Assembly (NCBI RefSeq): GCF_040869045.1
Contig: NC_090319.1
Coordinates: forward strand, 263,020,897-263,084,896
Length of the DNA: 64,000 nt
From: Eurosta solidaginis
Lineage: Eukaryota; Arthropoda; Insecta; Diptera; Tephritidae
Direction: 5' to 3'
Below, in pieces: positions 1 through 12,271 of the stretch. Made by a program: the position numbers and the translations under genes. How positions within the stretch are numbered: position 1 is the stretch's first letter; each line of letters begins with the position of its first letter. A model generated the notes under the pieces. It saw nothing but the letters and a program-made list of their open reading frames with translations. It had not been told where the DNA came from and ran no database searches.

Positions 1-280
1 AATAGCGATCTGAGATGAGTGCTCAGGAACCTACATACCAAATTTCATCAAGATACCTCAAAATTTACTCAAGTTATCGTGTTAACGGACGGACGGACGG
101 ACGGACGGACGGACGGACGGACGGACGGACGGACGGACATGGCTCAATCAAATTTTTTTTCGATCCTGATTATTTTGATATATGGAAGTCTATATCTATC
201 TCGATTCCTTTATATATGTACAACCAACCGTTATCCAATCAAACTTAATATACTCTGTGAGCTCTGCTCAACTGAGTATA
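1..280 (-). repeat. Left inverted arm of dispersed repeat flanking RAG1-like gene
   Basis: This stretch is a near-exact reverse complement of 2162-2408. Both arms share the inner edge TATACTCAGTTGAGCAGAG and the same private variants. The differences I see are one base in the AAATTTCATC/AAATATCATC stretch, the number of GGAC repeats, and a T-run length. Other copies of the family in the window (20829, 48412) are clearly more diverged from both arms. The arm is cut by the window edge. It reads toward the edge, so it and the right arm point away from the transposase remnant between them. Confidence 0.85.
85..138. repeat. (GGAC)n microsatellite
   Basis: About thirteen uninterrupted GGAC units inside the left arm. 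The same site in the right arm (about 2305-2325) has about five units and the 20829 copy about two, so the tract has expanded in this arm only. Confidence 0.95.
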
Positions 281-439
281 AAAATAGTAGTTATAGTAAC
301 AAAAATAATACTGTAACATTTTAAATCAGTTTCTATATCTCATTTTCTAACTCTGAGCTATATAAAAGTGCATCGCAGCTTGGATCGATATCGAAATTCT
401 CTAGATCGCGCCCCTCTTCGTTGCTCGTCTTCATTACTT

Positions 440-2123
440 GGTAAATAACAATCCGCACTGCTCAGCAAGGATCTTACTTCTGCTGGAAGTTGCATACGTG
501 ACTTTTTTTTTGATCCGTCTGGAAAGACTTACGCTCGAAATCAGTGGGTCTGACGCATCCAAGGCTCTGCAAAATACGTCCCCAAGGTTATTAACTCTGC
601 AGCTTACCGAATTTATAAAGTTTGTGTCTACTCTCTGATGCATCTTCCCCAAAATATCCAACTGGAAGTATCATGCTCTTAATAATTTGTTTCGAGTGAA
701 TAAGAACTTTGTGTACGGTAGCTGTCATCAGGCACCAAGGATATTTTTGATACATGATTTCTGCTGTTCGGAAACAGAAAAGCTCAAAATTGTTTAAGTC
801 TGTAGGAAGTTTGGAATGACAAGCTTGTCAGTATTATGTGTAAATTATATATAAGCTCTTTGTCAACACCAGTGATTTCTGAAAATATTTCATTATTCAA
901 AAAAACGCGTCGTAATATGTTCCCATCGTTTGTATTTCCAAACCCTCCAACTCTTCGTTTATCAACATGCAGTCCAAGTTTTCCCCAAAACAAGTCTTGA
1001 ATTTTCTATTTGTTTTCTTCAACTATGCACTTATCTGCTTCATTGCGAATTTGCCACTTTTTTCATCTTTTTTATAACTAAGATGAACAACGAATTCAAA
1101 AAACCTTATCCAGCAATGTAAGGGACTTATTCCATATCGTTATCTGACGAGGGGTCTGTTATTTTTAAAAAGTCTTTTGGAGTTGCACTGCATATCGGAC
1201 AAGTTTGAGTTGACTTGGTTTCAGTTAATATATTTAAAACTTTTCCATCAATTGCTGTCAAATAAAACTTGCAATTTATTTGGAGCATCTATTGTAATTA
1301 GGAGAGATTCAATTTCTTCGATTTCTTTTTTAATATGTTTATCTTCATTCAAGAAAACCTCTCTTGTTTCTTTTATATATTCTAGTTTTAGTGGTCGGCA
1401 GAATCTGGTGGATTGTGATGTTCGATTGCACCATAAAATTTTTCCAGCTGCATCTTTTAAAAATAAAGGTGTAAGCGTGGTAGCAAGGAGCGAAGTGTTC
1501 AATTGTGATGATATTGATGAGGACGGAAAGTTCTGTTTAAAAAGAGAGTAACCCGTGCTACAATCAAACCCGTAACTGATAGTTAAATCAGCAACTAAAA
1601 ATTCCTCTTTTTTGGACTCCATGGTTGCAAGGATTACGTCCTTTTGTAACTCAACAATTATTTCGGTTGTATGCCTTATTAACATGTGTAACGAAACTTT
1701 TGCATAATTTTCTGCTACAGTGATTATCGCCGGTCGGCACTCGCGTTTTTTGTTTAAAATCTCTTCATATGGTGGGTAAATGTAAGAAATTCGCCTATTA
1801 TTTTCCAAGCGCGTATTCATATACTGCTCCTTCGTGTGGTTGTTGTCTAAAATGAAAGCTAATGCTTCATTTTCATACATCGGAATGGGAGATCTTTCGT
1901 TAAATTTATTTTCAACAACTTTTCTGAGTTTGGAAACATTTGTGTGATTTTGACAAACTGCTCTCAAAGTAGCAGCTAAATCAACATTACCTCTTTTTAC
2001 CGCAGCCGTAGAAGTAGCACAAAGCATTAAACCTAGGTTGTTTTCTTGACTTTCTGCTAGCTTCGCCGCCTGTCTTTGGGATCGGTCTGATTTTTCTTTG
2101 AAAACAAGTGGTTTGCGGCCCAT
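440..2123 (-). pseudogene. RAG1/Transib-like transposase, degenerate
   Basis: The likely start ATG is at 2123, giving MGRKPLVFKEKSDRSQRQAA. The frame is open to about 1248, then continues in other frames at about 993-784 and 780-440. Three segments match the order of the RAG1 catalytic core. First, YGFDCSTGYS near residue 245 holds the first Asp and is followed by a CRPLKLEY-like segment, as in RAG1 after its first Asp. Second, GFGNTNDGN (about 940-910) holds the second Asp. Third, TVHKVLIHSKQIIKS followed by a GEDASESRHK-like motif (about 720-620) holds the acidic Glu region. At least three frameshifts or stops break it. Its start codon lies only about 38 bp from the inner edge of the right inverted arm. 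The family role is DDE DNA transposition; this copy is probably inactive. The RAG1 alignment is from memory of the family. Confidence 0.72.
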
Positions 2124-2161
2124 TTTTGATATGGGGGTTAAAGAAAATGATTTTGGTTTTT

Positions 2162-2996
2162 TATACTCAGTTGAGCAGAGCTCACAGAGTATATTAAGTT
2201 TGATTGGATAACGGTTGGTTGTACATATATAAAGGAATCGAGATAGATATAGACTTCCATATATCAAAATAATCAGGATCCAGAAAAAATTTGATTGAGC
2301 CATGTCCGTCCGTCCGTCCGTCCGTTAACACGATAACTTGAGTAAATTTTGAGGTATCTTGATGATATTTGGTATGTAGGTTCCTGAGCACTCATCTCAG
2401 ATCGCTATTTAAAACGAACGATATCGGACTATAACCACGCCCACTTTTTCGATATCGAAAATTTCGAAAAACCGAAAAAATGCGATAATTCATTGCCAAA
2501 GGCGGTTAAAGCGATGAAACTTGGTAGATGGGTTGACGTTATGACGCAGAATAGAAAATTAGTAAGATTTTGGACAATGGGCGTGGCACCGCCCACTTTT
2601 ACAAGAAGGTAATTTAAAAGTTTTGCAAGCTGTAATTTGGCAGTCGTTGAAGATATCATGATGAAATTTGGCAGGAACGTTACTACTATTACTATATATG
2701 TGCTAAATAAAAATTAGCAAAATTGGATGAAGAACACGCCCACTTTTTAAAAAAAATTTTTTTAAATTCAAATTTTAACAAAAAATTTAATATCTTTACT
2801 GTATATAAGTAAATTAAGTCAAAATTCAACTCCAGTAATGATATGATGCAACAAAATACAAAAATAAAAGAAAATTTCAAAATGGGTGTGGCTCCGCCCA
2901 TTTTCATTTAGTGTGTCTAGAATACTTTTAATGCCATAAGTCGAACAAAAATTTACCAATCCTTTTGAAATTTGGTAGGAGCATAGATTCTATGAC
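2162..2996 (+). repeat. Dispersed repeat copy A, 5' segment (right inverted arm)
   Basis: Starts with the family edge TATACTCAGTTGAGCAGAG and runs through GCGTGG...CCGCCCACTTTT blocks. It matches 20829-21650 in order. It stops at TCTATGAC, where a BEL/Pao block begins. The expected continuation (see 21650-21670) resumes at 12388, so this and 12388-14778 were one continuous repeat before the insertion. Confidence 0.85.
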
Positions 2997-5237
2997 TGGC
3001 TGTCGCCAGTTATGATCCAGGCCAAGATGCTTCTCCAAGAAATCTGGCTGGATGGAAGCGATTGGGATGAAAGCGCCAAACCCGCGACATTATCAAAATG
3101 GCAACATTTCGCAGAAAATCTGCCAGATATTTTCCACATCGAAATCCCTCGATGGGTTAATGTCGTTCCAGGGCAAGACACTCAAATCCACGGGTTCTGT
3201 GATGCCTCGGAAAAAGCATATTGCGCAGCGATTTACATCCGCACACATGTGGGCAACCAAATAAAATCTTCTCTTTTGGTTGCGAAAGGCAAAGTTGCCC
3301 CCATAAAAACTGTAAGCTTACCCCGCTTAGAGCTATGTGGTGCAGTCCTACTCGCAAAACTGGCTTCAACTGTTCGAAAACAGCTCGACTTACAAGCATG
3401 CAACACATTCTTATGGTCAGATTCTGAGATTGTACTAGCCTGGCTAGAAAAATCTCCATCGACCTGGAAGACTTATGTGGCCAACCGTACCTCTCAAATT
3501 CGAGAATATCTTCCCAGCGGCACCTGGCGCCATGTATCTAGCCAAGACAACCCTGCTGATCTTGGCACACGTGGTTGCAAGCCGCATGATTTGATAGGTT
3601 CATCACTTTGGTGGCACGGACCACAATGGCTTTCTTGCCACATTTCGACATGGCCAAAGCCGAAAGCAGGTAGCGCTTCTCCACCCGAGAAACGCAAGGT
3701 GGAAGCATATCACGCACTCGAGGAAGAGGACGACATTCTTCAACGTTTCTCCTCATACTCTCGAGCTCTCCGTGTGATTGCATACGTGTTCCGCTTTGCG
3801 AACAATGCCTGCAACAAATCTAAATCGGTGGCAACAACACATAATCCCCATCTGACGTACAAAGAGTTGCAACATGTGAAAACGCGGCTTGTGGCAACGG
3901 CACAATCTCGCCATTTCGGGGCGGAAAAGAGTGCCTTACAAAACAATATGCCAATAAGCAAAAAGAGTTCCCTTCTGGCTCTTGACCCATTTCTGGATGG
4001 ATACGGGCTCCTACGTATCGGTGGAAGATTGGAACATTCTACAATGCAATACAACGAGAAGCATCCAGTAATCCTTCCTCCGGATTCGAGGCTCTGCCAG
4101 TTGTATCTGGAATTCTTACACCGCCTGCTTCTTCATGCAGAAATGCGGTTAATGCTCCAAATGGTGAGGCAAGAGTACTTCGTACCAAAACTAAAGCCTC
4201 TTATAAAGAAATGCATTTTTCAATGCAAATCTTGCACGCTTTTCAAACAGAAAACGCGCACGCAAATAATGGCAGCTCTACCACCTGAGCGCTGCAATTT
4301 CTCACTCCCCTTTTCCACAACAGGAGTAGACTTTGCAGGTCCATTCCAAATAAAAGCATCGGTTCTGAGGTCGACCACTATCATAAAAGGGTACGTGGCT
4401 GTATTCGTCTGTTTTTCCACAAAGGCAGTACACCTCGAGCTATGCTCGGACCTTACTACTGAAGCCTTTCGAGCAGCATTCGCCCGATTCGTTGGCAGAC
4501 GAGGTTATCCCTCAAAAATGATGAGCGACAATGGTAAAACGTTCATTGGCGCTCAGCGCGCACTCGAACGCGACTTCGTTAAATTTCTTAACGAATGCTC
4601 TGCGGACATTGTACAGAAATATGCCCCTCAGGGAATAAACTGGCAGTATATTCCACCCAGCGCCCCTCATATGGGCGGCTTGTGGGAATCCGCAGTAAAA
4701 AGTTTTAAAACCCACCTCAAAAAAACCGCTGCATCCCACAAGTTTACTTTCGAAGAATTCACGACGCTGTTGGTGCGTATTGAAGCAGTTCTCAATTCGA
4801 GGCTTCTAACCTCACTATCCCAGGACCCAGCTGACTTCACAGCGCTCACTCCGGGTCACTTCCTTCGAGGTGCACCGCTATTAGCCATTCCTGAGCCAAA
4901 CGCGGAAGACCTCTCCTGGATAAATCGATGGGAAAAACTCAAATCGCTTCATCACCAATTCAGTCGACGCTGGAAAGAGGATTATCTGAAGGACCTTCAG
5001 AAGCGCTATAAATGGCAAACGCCACAGCGAAATCCTCAACCAGGCGACCTTGTCGTAATTAAAGAAGATTCGCTCCCACCCACCGAGTGGCGTCTGGGAC
5101 GAATCGAGAACGTTCGCCACGGACCTGACAACCATGTTCGGGTTGTAGAGGTTCGCACCCAAAATGGGCTTGTCATGCGCCCCTTAGTTAAACTGTGCTT
5201 TCTTCCAATGGAGTACTCTTCGAGCACAGCGCTCTAA
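2997..5237 (+). CDS. pol: BEL/Pao pol, 3' half: RNase H and integrase (5'-truncated)
   Basis: An open frame of about 741 codons that enters in the reverse transcriptase connection region with no true start of its own. The RNase H acidic residues are visible in [33 protein letters not shown] and [13 protein letters not shown]. The integrase has an HHCC-like region near residues 365-415 (LHRLLLHAE ... CIFQCKSC). Its DDE residues lie in [18 protein letters not shown] and PHMGGLWES. It ends at a normal stop (5235-5237). Together with gag and 5' pol downstream, all domains of the element are present in the locus but in permuted order. The reading frame is undamaged, implying a recent insertion. 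Confidence 0.93.
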   Translation, partial: WLSPVMIQAKMLLQEIWLDGSDWDESAKPATLSKWQHFAENLPDIFHIEIPRWVNVVPGQDTQIHGFCDASEKAYCAAIYIRTHVGNQIKSSLLVAKGKVAPIKTVSLPRLELCGAVLLAKLASTVRKQLDLQACNTFLWSDSEIVLAWLEKSPSTWKTYVANRTSQIREYLPSGTWRHVSSQDNPADLGTRGCKPHDLIGSSLWWHGPQWLSCHISTWPKPKAGSASPPEKRKVEAYHALEEEDDILQRFSSYSRALRVIAYVFRFANNACNKSKSVATTHNPHLTYKELQHVKTRLVATAQSRHFGAEKSALQNNMPISKKSSLLALDPFLDGYGLLRIGGRLEHSTMQYNEKHPVILPPDSRLCQLYLEFLHRLLLHAEMRLMLQMVRQEYFVPKLKPLIKKCIFQCKSCTLFKQKTRTQIMAALPPERCNFSLPFSTTGVDFAGPFQIKASVLRSTTIIKGYVAVFVCFSTKAVHLELCSDLTTEAFRAAFARFVGRRGYPSKMMSDNGKTFIGAQRALERDFVKFLNECSADIVQKYAPQGINWQYIPPSAPHMGGLWESAVKSFKTHLKKTAASHKFTFEEFTTLLVRIEAVLNSRLLTSLSQDPADFTALTPGHFLRGAPLLAIPEPNAEDLSWINRWEKLKSLHHQFSRRWKEDYLKDLQKRYKWQTPQRNPQPGDLVVIKEDSLPPTEWRLGRIENVRHGPDNHVRVVEVRTQNGLVMRPLVKLCFLPMEYSSSTAL

Positions 5238-5294
5238 CTTATATACGTTTCCCCTGTATAATTAAATTTCTGTATCATCCGCTGTATCCAACTA

Positions 5295-5329
5295 CTTCTC
5301 GTTTCTCTCTCTGCTCTTGTACTTTCAGG
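5295..5329 (+). promoter_or_regulatory. Predicted 3' splice acceptor before the extra ORF
   Basis: A long pyrimidine tract (TCTCGTTTCTCTCTCTGCTC) followed by TTTCAG at 5329, 11 bp before the ATG of the extra ORF. With a GTGAGT donor in the element leader at about 6941 it could produce a spliced subgenomic RNA, as retroviral env does. Prediction from sequence only. Confidence 0.55.
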
Positions 5330-5340
5330 ACGACACCATC

Positions 5341-5931
5341 ATGGCATCTCGACCAGCATGCCCAATGGCTCCCACAGCAGAAACCGATAACTGCCTCCAG
5401 TGTCGGCTCTGCCACCGCTACCACGCGCTGCGGACCTGCCCGGCTTTCAAGGCGATGCGGCCACCGCAGCGTGCTACAGTGGCCAGGGCACAGGGCTATT
5501 GTTTCAATTGTCTGGCACTCACGCACACCACGGGGGAATGCGACTCCCGAGGGTCGTGCAAAATTTGCGGCCTGGCGCATCACACCCTCCTGCACGAGAG
5601 GCCAAAAGGCCGACGTGGGCAGCGCAAAGTCCCTCCACAGAAAACCCCCCAAGCACCCCGCAAGCCGAAACCCAAGCCGAAGAAGAAAAAAGAGAGGACA
5701 CCGACCTGCGCCTGCAGCGCCCAAAAGGCGCATCCTGCATTTAAAACAGCGGCAACCCCCAAACTCGCAAAGACGGCCAAGCGCACGATCGCGCGCACCC
5801 CTCAAGGCCTGCAAACGGCGCAATGCCAACGGCGCAATACGAATCGCGCCTTAGATACTACCATCCGCGACCTGCAGGAACTGCAGAAGGTGCTTACTGG
5901 CACCTCCCTGCAGGGCGGGCAGGATGTTTAA
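5341..5931 (+). CDS. Zinc-knuckle protein in env position of BEL element (ORF3)
   Basis: 196 codons starting at ATCATGGCATCTCG. It contains clustered Cys/His motifs CLQCRLCHRYHALRTCPAF, YCFNCLALTHTTGECDSRG and CKICGLAHHTLLH. These have the same spacing and order as the nucleocapsid knuckles at the end of this element's own Gag (CQCCNSPH..., [15 protein letters not shown]..., [13 protein letters not shown]). The remainder is Pro/Lys/Arg rich (PKPKPKKKKERTP). The ORF is strikingly GC-rich compared with its surroundings. It lies between pol and the LTR, overlapping the LTR by 7 bp, the position of env in retroviruses, but I see no signal peptide or membrane segment. A nucleic-acid-binding or RNA-chaperone role is an inference. 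Confidence 0.75.
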   Translation: MASRPACPMAPTAETDNCLQCRLCHRYHALRTCPAFKAMRPPQRATVARAQGYCFNCLALTHTTGECDSRGSCKICGLAHHTLLHERPKGRRGQRKVPPQKTPQAPRKPKPKPKKKKERTPTCACSAQKAHPAFKTAATPKLAKTAKRTIARTPQGLQTAQCQRRNTNRALDTTIRDLQELQKVLTGTSLQGGQDV

Positions 5932-6230
5932 GCCGCCTCCTTCATAATTTATACGGCGGCGAAATCGTTATGCGCAGCCGTGCGCGGCGAATGGAAAGGC
6001 GCCAACGCGCATACACTACCATCGTCAACAATTATATATGGCATTCGTCAGTCAAGCATTATTAGCCGGCAATCGCGGACGCGCTTCTTTTATAAATTTA
6101 ATTAATACTTTGGATTTGCATTTAGTTTGAACACTTATAAATAAAAACAAAATTATAACGTTTTATGAAAAGACCTTTGAACCCATTTATTTAGTGCAGA
6201 GTGAAGCGAAGAGAGACCACCATTTGTTCA
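5925..6230 (+). repeat. Probable LTR of the rearranged BEL element (single copy)
   Basis: Preceded by the purine-rich CAGGGCGGGCAGGA and starting TGTTTAAGCC, which resembles the junction of the second BEL element here (GGGGCGGGGA then TGTTG). It contains TATATATGG near 6033 and AATAAA near 6140. The proposed end is ...TTGTTCA, followed by a possible primer-binding region. Because only one LTR is present in this rearranged copy, the 3' boundary cannot be confirmed by comparison. Confidence 0.5.
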
Positions 6231-8262
6231 TGGTCCTTCGCAGCCATCCTTGGCCCGCCCTAAAAACTTAATTTTAATTATTAATATCGTATTCACGTTC
6301 GCCAAAAGAAAAAAATTTTAAAAGTGAAGTAAATAAGTGCAGTGGGTAGTGAAAACTGTTTGACTATACGGACAACGCAGCGCACCTACATATGTACATA
6401 CATCAAACACATTTAAAAAAAAAAAAAAAATTTTTAAATAAATTCAAAAATATATACCTAAAAACCACACAAAATAACATGAAATAAAGTGACAGTGTGT
6501 GTTCAAAATATACATAGAGATATTGGCAAACAAAAAATATATAAATTGAGGTCAAAAAAAAAAAAAATTTATTTTGGGAAAAAAACCTGAATTTTTGCAA
6601 AAAAAAAAAAAACCCAAAAATTAACATTAAAATCAAGTTTCCGTTTGCGTTTTTATTTAAACCTGCGAACGAGGTGGAAAGTGTTTGGTCAAAAGCAGCT
6701 AAAATATATATGTACATATAAATATATACATATACCCGAATATTTAAAAGGATTTTAAAGAGTCGAATACAAAAAGAAAAAAAAATCTTTTGAAAATTTT
6801 GAGAAAAGACAAAAAACAATCAAAAAATCACAAAAATCATCTTTACCTAAGCAACCAAGCAGCAGCAACAACAGCCAGCTTATCATCAACAACAAGCAGA
6901 GCAGACAGCAACAATAAGGAGCAGAACATACAGGCATTGGTGAGTAGGCAGTTTTTATTTTTCATAAAAATATAGAAAATAATAAAACTTTTTTCCACAA
7001 AAGTTATATTATTTTGTGTAAACTGCAAAAACATATATATATATATCCACATATATACTTGAATATTGCGGAAATTTTCTTACCGTTGGTTTTACTGCAA
7101 CTTTTTTGCAACCAAAAATTGGTAGAAAATATTCCGCTATACCAATAGGCAAAATCCGCCAATTATATATATATATGTATACATATTTCTAGTGGTATTT
7201 AACCAACAAAAAATTGCAGTTTACTTGCCTACTCAAATCCACTGTGCAAGAACAACATCGGCAAAATCTTCTTCCACAGCTGAGTTTACCCCGTTGTTCG
7301 CACAGAGCGTTGAACTTGTCGATACAGTTCAACTTCTTCCAAGTGATTTTTTCTTGCTTGCCAGCATATACAAAAATCGTAATATTCATACGTACATACT
7401 TACATACATGTACAAATAATTTCAAGTTGCTTTTCCAGCATTCATACTTTGAGAACATCATACGTGTTTACTCACACGTTCAAGTCACTCTTCCAGCGAC
7501 ATTCTCCGAGCACATATAGCTACATTAGCAACGAGAGCTGTGTACTGCTGATCAAATTTCTCAACCTCTCTCATATTTGCAATTTTTTCATCTTTCTTTG
7601 CTGCACTCTCCCAACAGTGCAATCAAGCGCACTCAGCTTCACAAAGAAACGCGACATTAAAGCAACGAAGAAGCGAATCAAAACAAACTCTTCTGTTTGT
7701 AAACATAAACAGAGAAGCTCATCTGATTCTCGTGCATACGTTCGCACAAACAAATATATATACATACGTTTGTATATTGCGCGTGTACATTTGTACTTAT
7801 TCTGGCGTACAAAACTAAGTTTGAGATATTTTCGTCCCTATAGGAACTTTCAAAAAATATCCATACAAACTTCAAGTACATATTATTATTTTCTAATATA
7901 TACATACCTATATATACCAGTAATTTACAAATACACGTTTATTTCCACACGTATATATAAGTGAAAAGTGTTTGTGATTTTTTTTTTTTTTAAATTTTAT
8001 ACCTTTTGTTTTTACAAAACAATATACATCCTATTAAATTCCGAATTTCGCGGATTTAAATCATTTAAGGAACGTCCCGTTGTCCGTGCTTGACTCTATT
8101 GAAAAAAAAAAAAAAAAACACAAACACCGCCACCAATTAAAATTCCCCTTTTTAAATTTCTGTGGCACGAAGAGTTTTCCATCTTCAAATTTTGCGAACG
8201 TTCTCTGAGCGGACACATACTTTATTCGGTTTTTTTGGTGAAAACCCAAAAGCTTGCATAAA
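6231..8262 (+). other. Long non-coding leader of the BEL element
   Basis: About 2 kb of A/T-rich DNA with many homopolymers and no convincing ORF between the presumed LTR and the gag ATG. A good 5' splice site, CATTG|GTGAGTAGG, occurs at about 6940, and pyrimidine-rich AG sites occur near 7617. The donor could pair with the acceptor before ORF3. The leader is unusually long for such an element. Confidence 0.6.
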
Positions 8263-9720
8263 ATGCCTCGCAGTCCCCCAAAAACGTCCGAAACCGGGAC
8301 AAAACCAAAAGGTGGCCCAAAGGAAGAAACGGCCAAGGAGAGGTCAACATCCCCCCGGAAATCCAAATCAGTTGACCCATCCGCGCAAAAGTTCATCGCG
8401 GAAAGTGACAATCTGATGAGATACTGTGCAAAATTCAACGAAGCACCGATTCAGGATCACACTGAATCGTATCTCATGATAAAGGACAAATCACTAGATG
8501 ATTATTGGGCACGACTTCAATCGGTTTACGATCTGGTTTTTTCGAAACCAGACGAAAGTTTCCCTGAAGACTTCAAGAGTTCAGTGCAAGGCAAACAATG
8601 CGCCTGCCTTGATACGTATGAAGTGACTAAAGCAAAAATTGCCGATCAACTTTCATTGATCAAAATGATGGCAACGCCGAGTCCACCACCCCGCGTGGAA
8701 CAACCCCCGGCTGAGGCAAATATTTACCTCAAAGTCCCAGCATGCGACACGGAGACCTTTTATGGTGGCTATGAAGAATGGCCCGCTTTTCGTGACATGT
8801 TCACAGCGGTGTACATTAACCACCCAAGGCTCTCCCGTGCTCAGAAATTGTACCATCTCCGGTACAAAACGCAAGGCAAAGCCGGCTCCATCGTCAAACA
8901 ATATGCGTTGAGCGATGATAACTTTGACCTTGCCTGGGAAGCTTTACGGTCACGATACGAAAACAAGCGTATCTTGGTTGACAACCAGATAAAATCCTTA
9001 CTGACTCTTGCCACTATTCCATCCGAAAATAGTGAGCAACTTCAGAAATTGCAAAAGACAATAAACAACTGCCTATCCGTCCTTCACTCCCAAGGAGTTA
9101 GGAAAGACAGTTTGGATCCGATTCTGGTGTACGTTTGTTCATCAAAGCTCCCAGAAACAACCCTGTCACTTTGGGAACAGTCTCTCTCTTCTCGAAGAGA
9201 TCTACCCTCATGGTCACAAATGAACGACTTTCTCACCTCGAGATATGAAGTCGTTGAAAGGGTCAATAGGCTTCAACCAAGCAAACAAAAACCAGTCGCT
9301 CATCAAAATTCTACGCAAAACAGGTCCTTCAACAGGACGCAAACCCTTGTGGCAGAATCTAAAAAGGAAACTTGCCAATGTTGCAACTCCCCGCACCTTA
9401 TTAGATTCTGTCCACGATTCAAACGAATGTCTGTGCAAAACCGGACACAATTCATAAAACAAGCTAAGCTGTGTACAAACTGCCTTAGCAGCACTCATAT
9501 CATCAATGAGTGCACGAGCAAGTGGTCATGTTCGACATGTCATCAACGGCATCACACGCTGTTGCATGCGAGCCCACAAGCTCAACGTTCCACCCCGCGA
9601 ACGAATGCACCAAACGTGCAGCACACAACTGCTGAGTCAACATCTCCCGTTCGACAAACGCAGAATAGCTCCGATTCTGGCGAGCTACCGTGTTGTTCAA
9701 TCATTGCATGCAGCCAATGA
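8263..9720 (+). CDS. gag: BEL/Pao Gag (DUF1759-type capsid plus zinc knuckles)
   Basis: 485 codons from the ATG at 8263 (AAAATGCCTCGC). The N-terminus is basic and low-complexity ([17 protein letters not shown]). A DUF1759-like capsid region spans about residues 158-320 ([20 protein letters not shown]..., [19 protein letters not shown]). Zinc knuckles lie at about 370-445 ([44 protein letters not shown]). It stops at TGA 9718-9720. Pol lies in the +1 frame and overlaps from 9506. Gag packages element RNA into cytoplasmic particles. No damage is seen. Confidence 0.92.
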   Translation: MPRSPPKTSETGTKPKGGPKEETAKERSTSPRKSKSVDPSAQKFIAESDNLMRYCAKFNEAPIQDHTESYLMIKDKSLDDYWARLQSVYDLVFSKPDESFPEDFKSSVQGKQCACLDTYEVTKAKIADQLSLIKMMATPSPPPRVEQPPAEANIYLKVPACDTETFYGGYEEWPAFRDMFTAVYINHPRLSRAQKLYHLRYKTQGKAGSIVKQYALSDDNFDLAWEALRSRYENKRILVDNQIKSLLTLATIPSENSEQLQKLQKTINNCLSVLHSQGVRKDSLDPILVYVCSSKLPETTLSLWEQSLSSRRDLPSWSQMNDFLTSRYEVVERVNRLQPSKQKPVAHQNSTQNRSFNRTQTLVAESKKETCQCCNSPHLIRFCPRFKRMSVQNRTQFIKQAKLCTNCLSSTHIINECTSKWSCSTCHQRHHTLLHASPQAQRSTPRTNAPNVQHTTAESTSPVRQTQNSSDSGELPCCSIIACSQ

Positions 9721-12271
9721 TAACCAAATTCTCTTTCCTACTGCTATGGTCGCAGTCGAACACGAAGGGGAATTATTTCAACTGAGAGCCCTTATTGATC
9801 AAGGCTCGGAAAGAACTTTCATTTCCTCGAAAGTGCAAAAACGGTTGAAACTTCCATTCCAACATTCAAAGTTCGAAATCTCTGGCATGGGTGGACAAGT
9901 CGTACAAAAGTCCTCCAAGCTTTGTCCTTTGACACTGGTTGCATCCAAGGCCATGAAAAGGATAAAGGCTCATGCCATTGTGTTGCCGCAATTGACAAAA
10001 AATCTGCCAACATCCACCATTAGTCGCAAAATCTGGCATCAGTTCAAACTCCTTGAGCTCGCTGATCCCAGTTGCCACATACCGGGTCAGACTGACATGG
10101 TTATTGGCAGCGACATACTTCCACAAATTCTGCTGGAAGGTATAAAAAAGGTGTGCGGTAGAATAATTGCGCAACAAACCATTTTTGGTTGGATTCTCAG
10201 TGGTCCAATAACTGAAAATGTTGTGTCAATCTCGACACAAGTCCAAGCGTCAAACGAGACACTCAGTTCTCAACTGAGAAAATTTTGGGAAGAGGAGGAA
10301 ATTCCACAACCTCCACAGATATCCCCCGAGGATCAAGCGTGTGAGCAGATATACGCAACAACAACGACACGTGCACCAAACGGTCGATACATTGTGCGAC
10401 TTCCATTCAAGGAAGAGTTTCCTGAAAAACTCTCCCTCGGCAAATCCCGCCCGGCTGCTCTGCAGCAGTTTTTCAGCATGGAGCGATCGCTTCAGAAAAA
10501 GGGGGAGTTAGGTACAATGTACAACAATGTGTTGCAAGAATATCTCGACCTTGATCACATGGAATCTGCCGACCCATGCGAAATAACTTCGAATGGCAAG
10601 GTCTTCTCATTTTACTTGCCACATCATGCGGTAGTCAAACCAGATAAGGTCACCACCAAAGTTCGTGTGGTCTTCAACGCCTCTAAAAAATCTGGGTCAG
10701 GAAAATCCCTGAATGACGTGCTATACACTGGTCCAACTCTCCAACCAGATCTCATGCTACTAATTCTACAGTGGCGCATGCATAAGTATGTGTTCAATGG
10801 AGACATTGAAAAAATGTACCGTCAGATCCTTATACACGAGGACGACAAAGATTTTCAGCGAATCCTATTTCGCAAATCGGCCAACTCCAATGTTAGCGAT
10901 TTCAATCTAAAAACGGTTACATTCGGCGTCAATTGTGCACCATATCTCGCTATTCGTACGTTGCATCAACTATCCGATGACACGAAAGCGACATTCCCGT
11001 TGGCTGCAACAATTCTCAAGACGCAAACCTATGTCGACGACATCCTATCCGGAAGTCATACCATCGATAACGCCACTGAATCACTCGTTCAAGTGATAAA
11101 CGCCCTAAAATCAGCTGGTTTCATACTAAAGAAACTAACGGCTAATCACCCGGCCATATTAGAACAGTTTCCGAAGGAGGATCTTCTAGACTCCAACTTC
11201 TTAAAATTTGAGAGCACTTCCAATACCAAACCTCTTGGCATTCGATGGAACGCGCTCACGGACAAATTTTCATACACCATTCTGCCGGAACACACCCAAA
11301 ATGCGGTCACAAAGCGACAAATTTTATCTTCTGTTGCAAAACTTTTTGACCCGGCAGGATGGCTGTCGCCAGTTATGATCCAGGCCAAGATGCTTCTCCA
11401 AGAAATCTGGCTGGATGGAAGCGATTGGGATGAAAGCGCCAAACCCGCGACATTATCAAAATGGCAACATTTCGCAGAAAATCTGCCAGATATTTTCCAC
11501 ATCGAAATCCCTCGATGGGTTAATGTCGTTCCAGGGCAAGACACTCAAATCCACGGGTTCTGTGATGCCTCGGAAAAAGCATATTGCGCAGCGATTTACA
11601 TCCGCACACATGTGGGCAACCAAATAAAATCTTCTCTTTTGGTTGCGAAAGGCAAAGTTGCCCCCATAAAAACTGTAAGCTTACCCCGCTTAGAGCTATG
11701 TGGTGCAGTCCTACTCGCAAAACTGGCTTCAACTGTTCGAAAACAGCTCGACTTACAAGCATGCAACACATTCTTATGGTCAGATTCTGAGATTGTACTA
11801 GCCTGGCTAGAAAAATCTCCATCGACCTGGAAGACTTATGTGGCCAACCGTACCTCTCAAATTCGAGAATATCTTCCCAGCGGCACCTGGCGCCATGGAT
11901 CTAGCCAAGACAACCCTGCTGATCTTGGCACACGTGGTTGCAAGCCGCATGATTTGATAGGTTCATCACTTTGGTGGCACGGACCACAATGGCTTTCTTG
12001 CCACATTTCGACATGGCCAAAGCCGAAAGCAGGTAGCGCTTCTCCACCCGAGAAACGCAAGGTGGAAGCATATCACGCACTCGAGGAAGAGGACGACATT
12101 GGAAGAAAGCACAGTTTAACTAAGGGGCGCATGACAAGCCCATTTTGGGTGCGAACCTCTACAACCCGAACATGGTTGTCAGGTCCGTGGCGAACATTCT
12201 CGATTCGTCCCAGACGCCACTCGGTGGGTGGGAGCGAATCTTCTTTAATTACGACAAGGTCGCCTGGTTGA
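9506..12271 (+). CDS. pol: BEL/Pao pol 5' part: protease, RT, RNase H; chimeric 3' end
   Basis: An open frame of 921 codons. Homology to pol probably starts only near 9715, just after Gag ends. The retropepsin-like motif [13 protein letters not shown] is near residue 98. Reverse transcriptase has [13 protein letters not shown] and the catalytic YVDDIL (about 11030). RNase H has the acidic residues in [29 protein letters not shown] and NPADLGTRG. After residue 865 (position 12100) the frame reads into an inverted integrase fragment, so the last about 57 codons are not genuine. The integrase itself is missing from this copy. It is in the +1 frame relative to gag. Confidence 0.9.
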   Translation: MSARASGHVRHVINGITRCCMRAHKLNVPPRERMHQTCSTQLLSQHLPFDKRRIAPILASYRVVQSLHAANDNQILFPTAMVAVEHEGELFQLRALIDQGSERTFISSKVQKRLKLPFQHSKFEISGMGGQVVQKSSKLCPLTLVASKAMKRIKAHAIVLPQLTKNLPTSTISRKIWHQFKLLELADPSCHIPGQTDMVIGSDILPQILLEGIKKVCGRIIAQQTIFGWILSGPITENVVSISTQVQASNETLSSQLRKFWEEEEIPQPPQISPEDQACEQIYATTTTRAPNGRYIVRLPFKEEFPEKLSLGKSRPAALQQFFSMERSLQKKGELGTMYNNVLQEYLDLDHMESADPCEITSNGKVFSFYLPHHAVVKPDKVTTKVRVVFNASKKSGSGKSLNDVLYTGPTLQPDLMLLILQWRMHKYVFNGDIEKMYRQILIHEDDKDFQRILFRKSANSNVSDFNLKTVTFGVNCAPYLAIRTLHQLSDDTKATFPLAATILKTQTYVDDILSGSHTIDNATESLVQVINALKSAGFILKKLTANHPAILEQFPKEDLLDSNFLKFESTSNTKPLGIRWNALTDKFSYTILPEHTQNAVTKRQILSSVAKLFDPAGWLSPVMIQAKMLLQEIWLDGSDWDESAKPATLSKWQHFAENLPDIFHIEIPRWVNVVPGQDTQIHGFCDASEKAYCAAIYIRTHVGNQIKSSLLVAKGKVAPIKTVSLPRLELCGAVLLAKLASTVRKQLDLQACNTFLWSDSEIVLAWLEKSPSTWKTYVANRTSQIREYLPSGTWRHGSSQDNPADLGTRGCKPHDLIGSSLWWHGPQWLSCHISTWPKPKAGSASPPEKRKVEAYHALEEEDDIGRKHSLTKGRMTSPFWVRTSTTRTWLSGPWRTFSIRPRRHSVGGSESSLITTRSPG

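Noticed and set aside
15..324. Short ORFs over the GGAC repeat
   Set aside because: Translations of a microsatellite in a non-coding arm; the same sequence in the other arm reads in different lengths.
5275..5829. Minus-strand 184-codon ORF
   Set aside because: Shadow of the GC-rich ORF3 on the other strand, with no domain.
5341..5931. Env glycoprotein, from its position between pol and LTR
   Set aside because: No signal peptide, transmembrane or glycosylation pattern; the content is zinc knuckles and basic residues.
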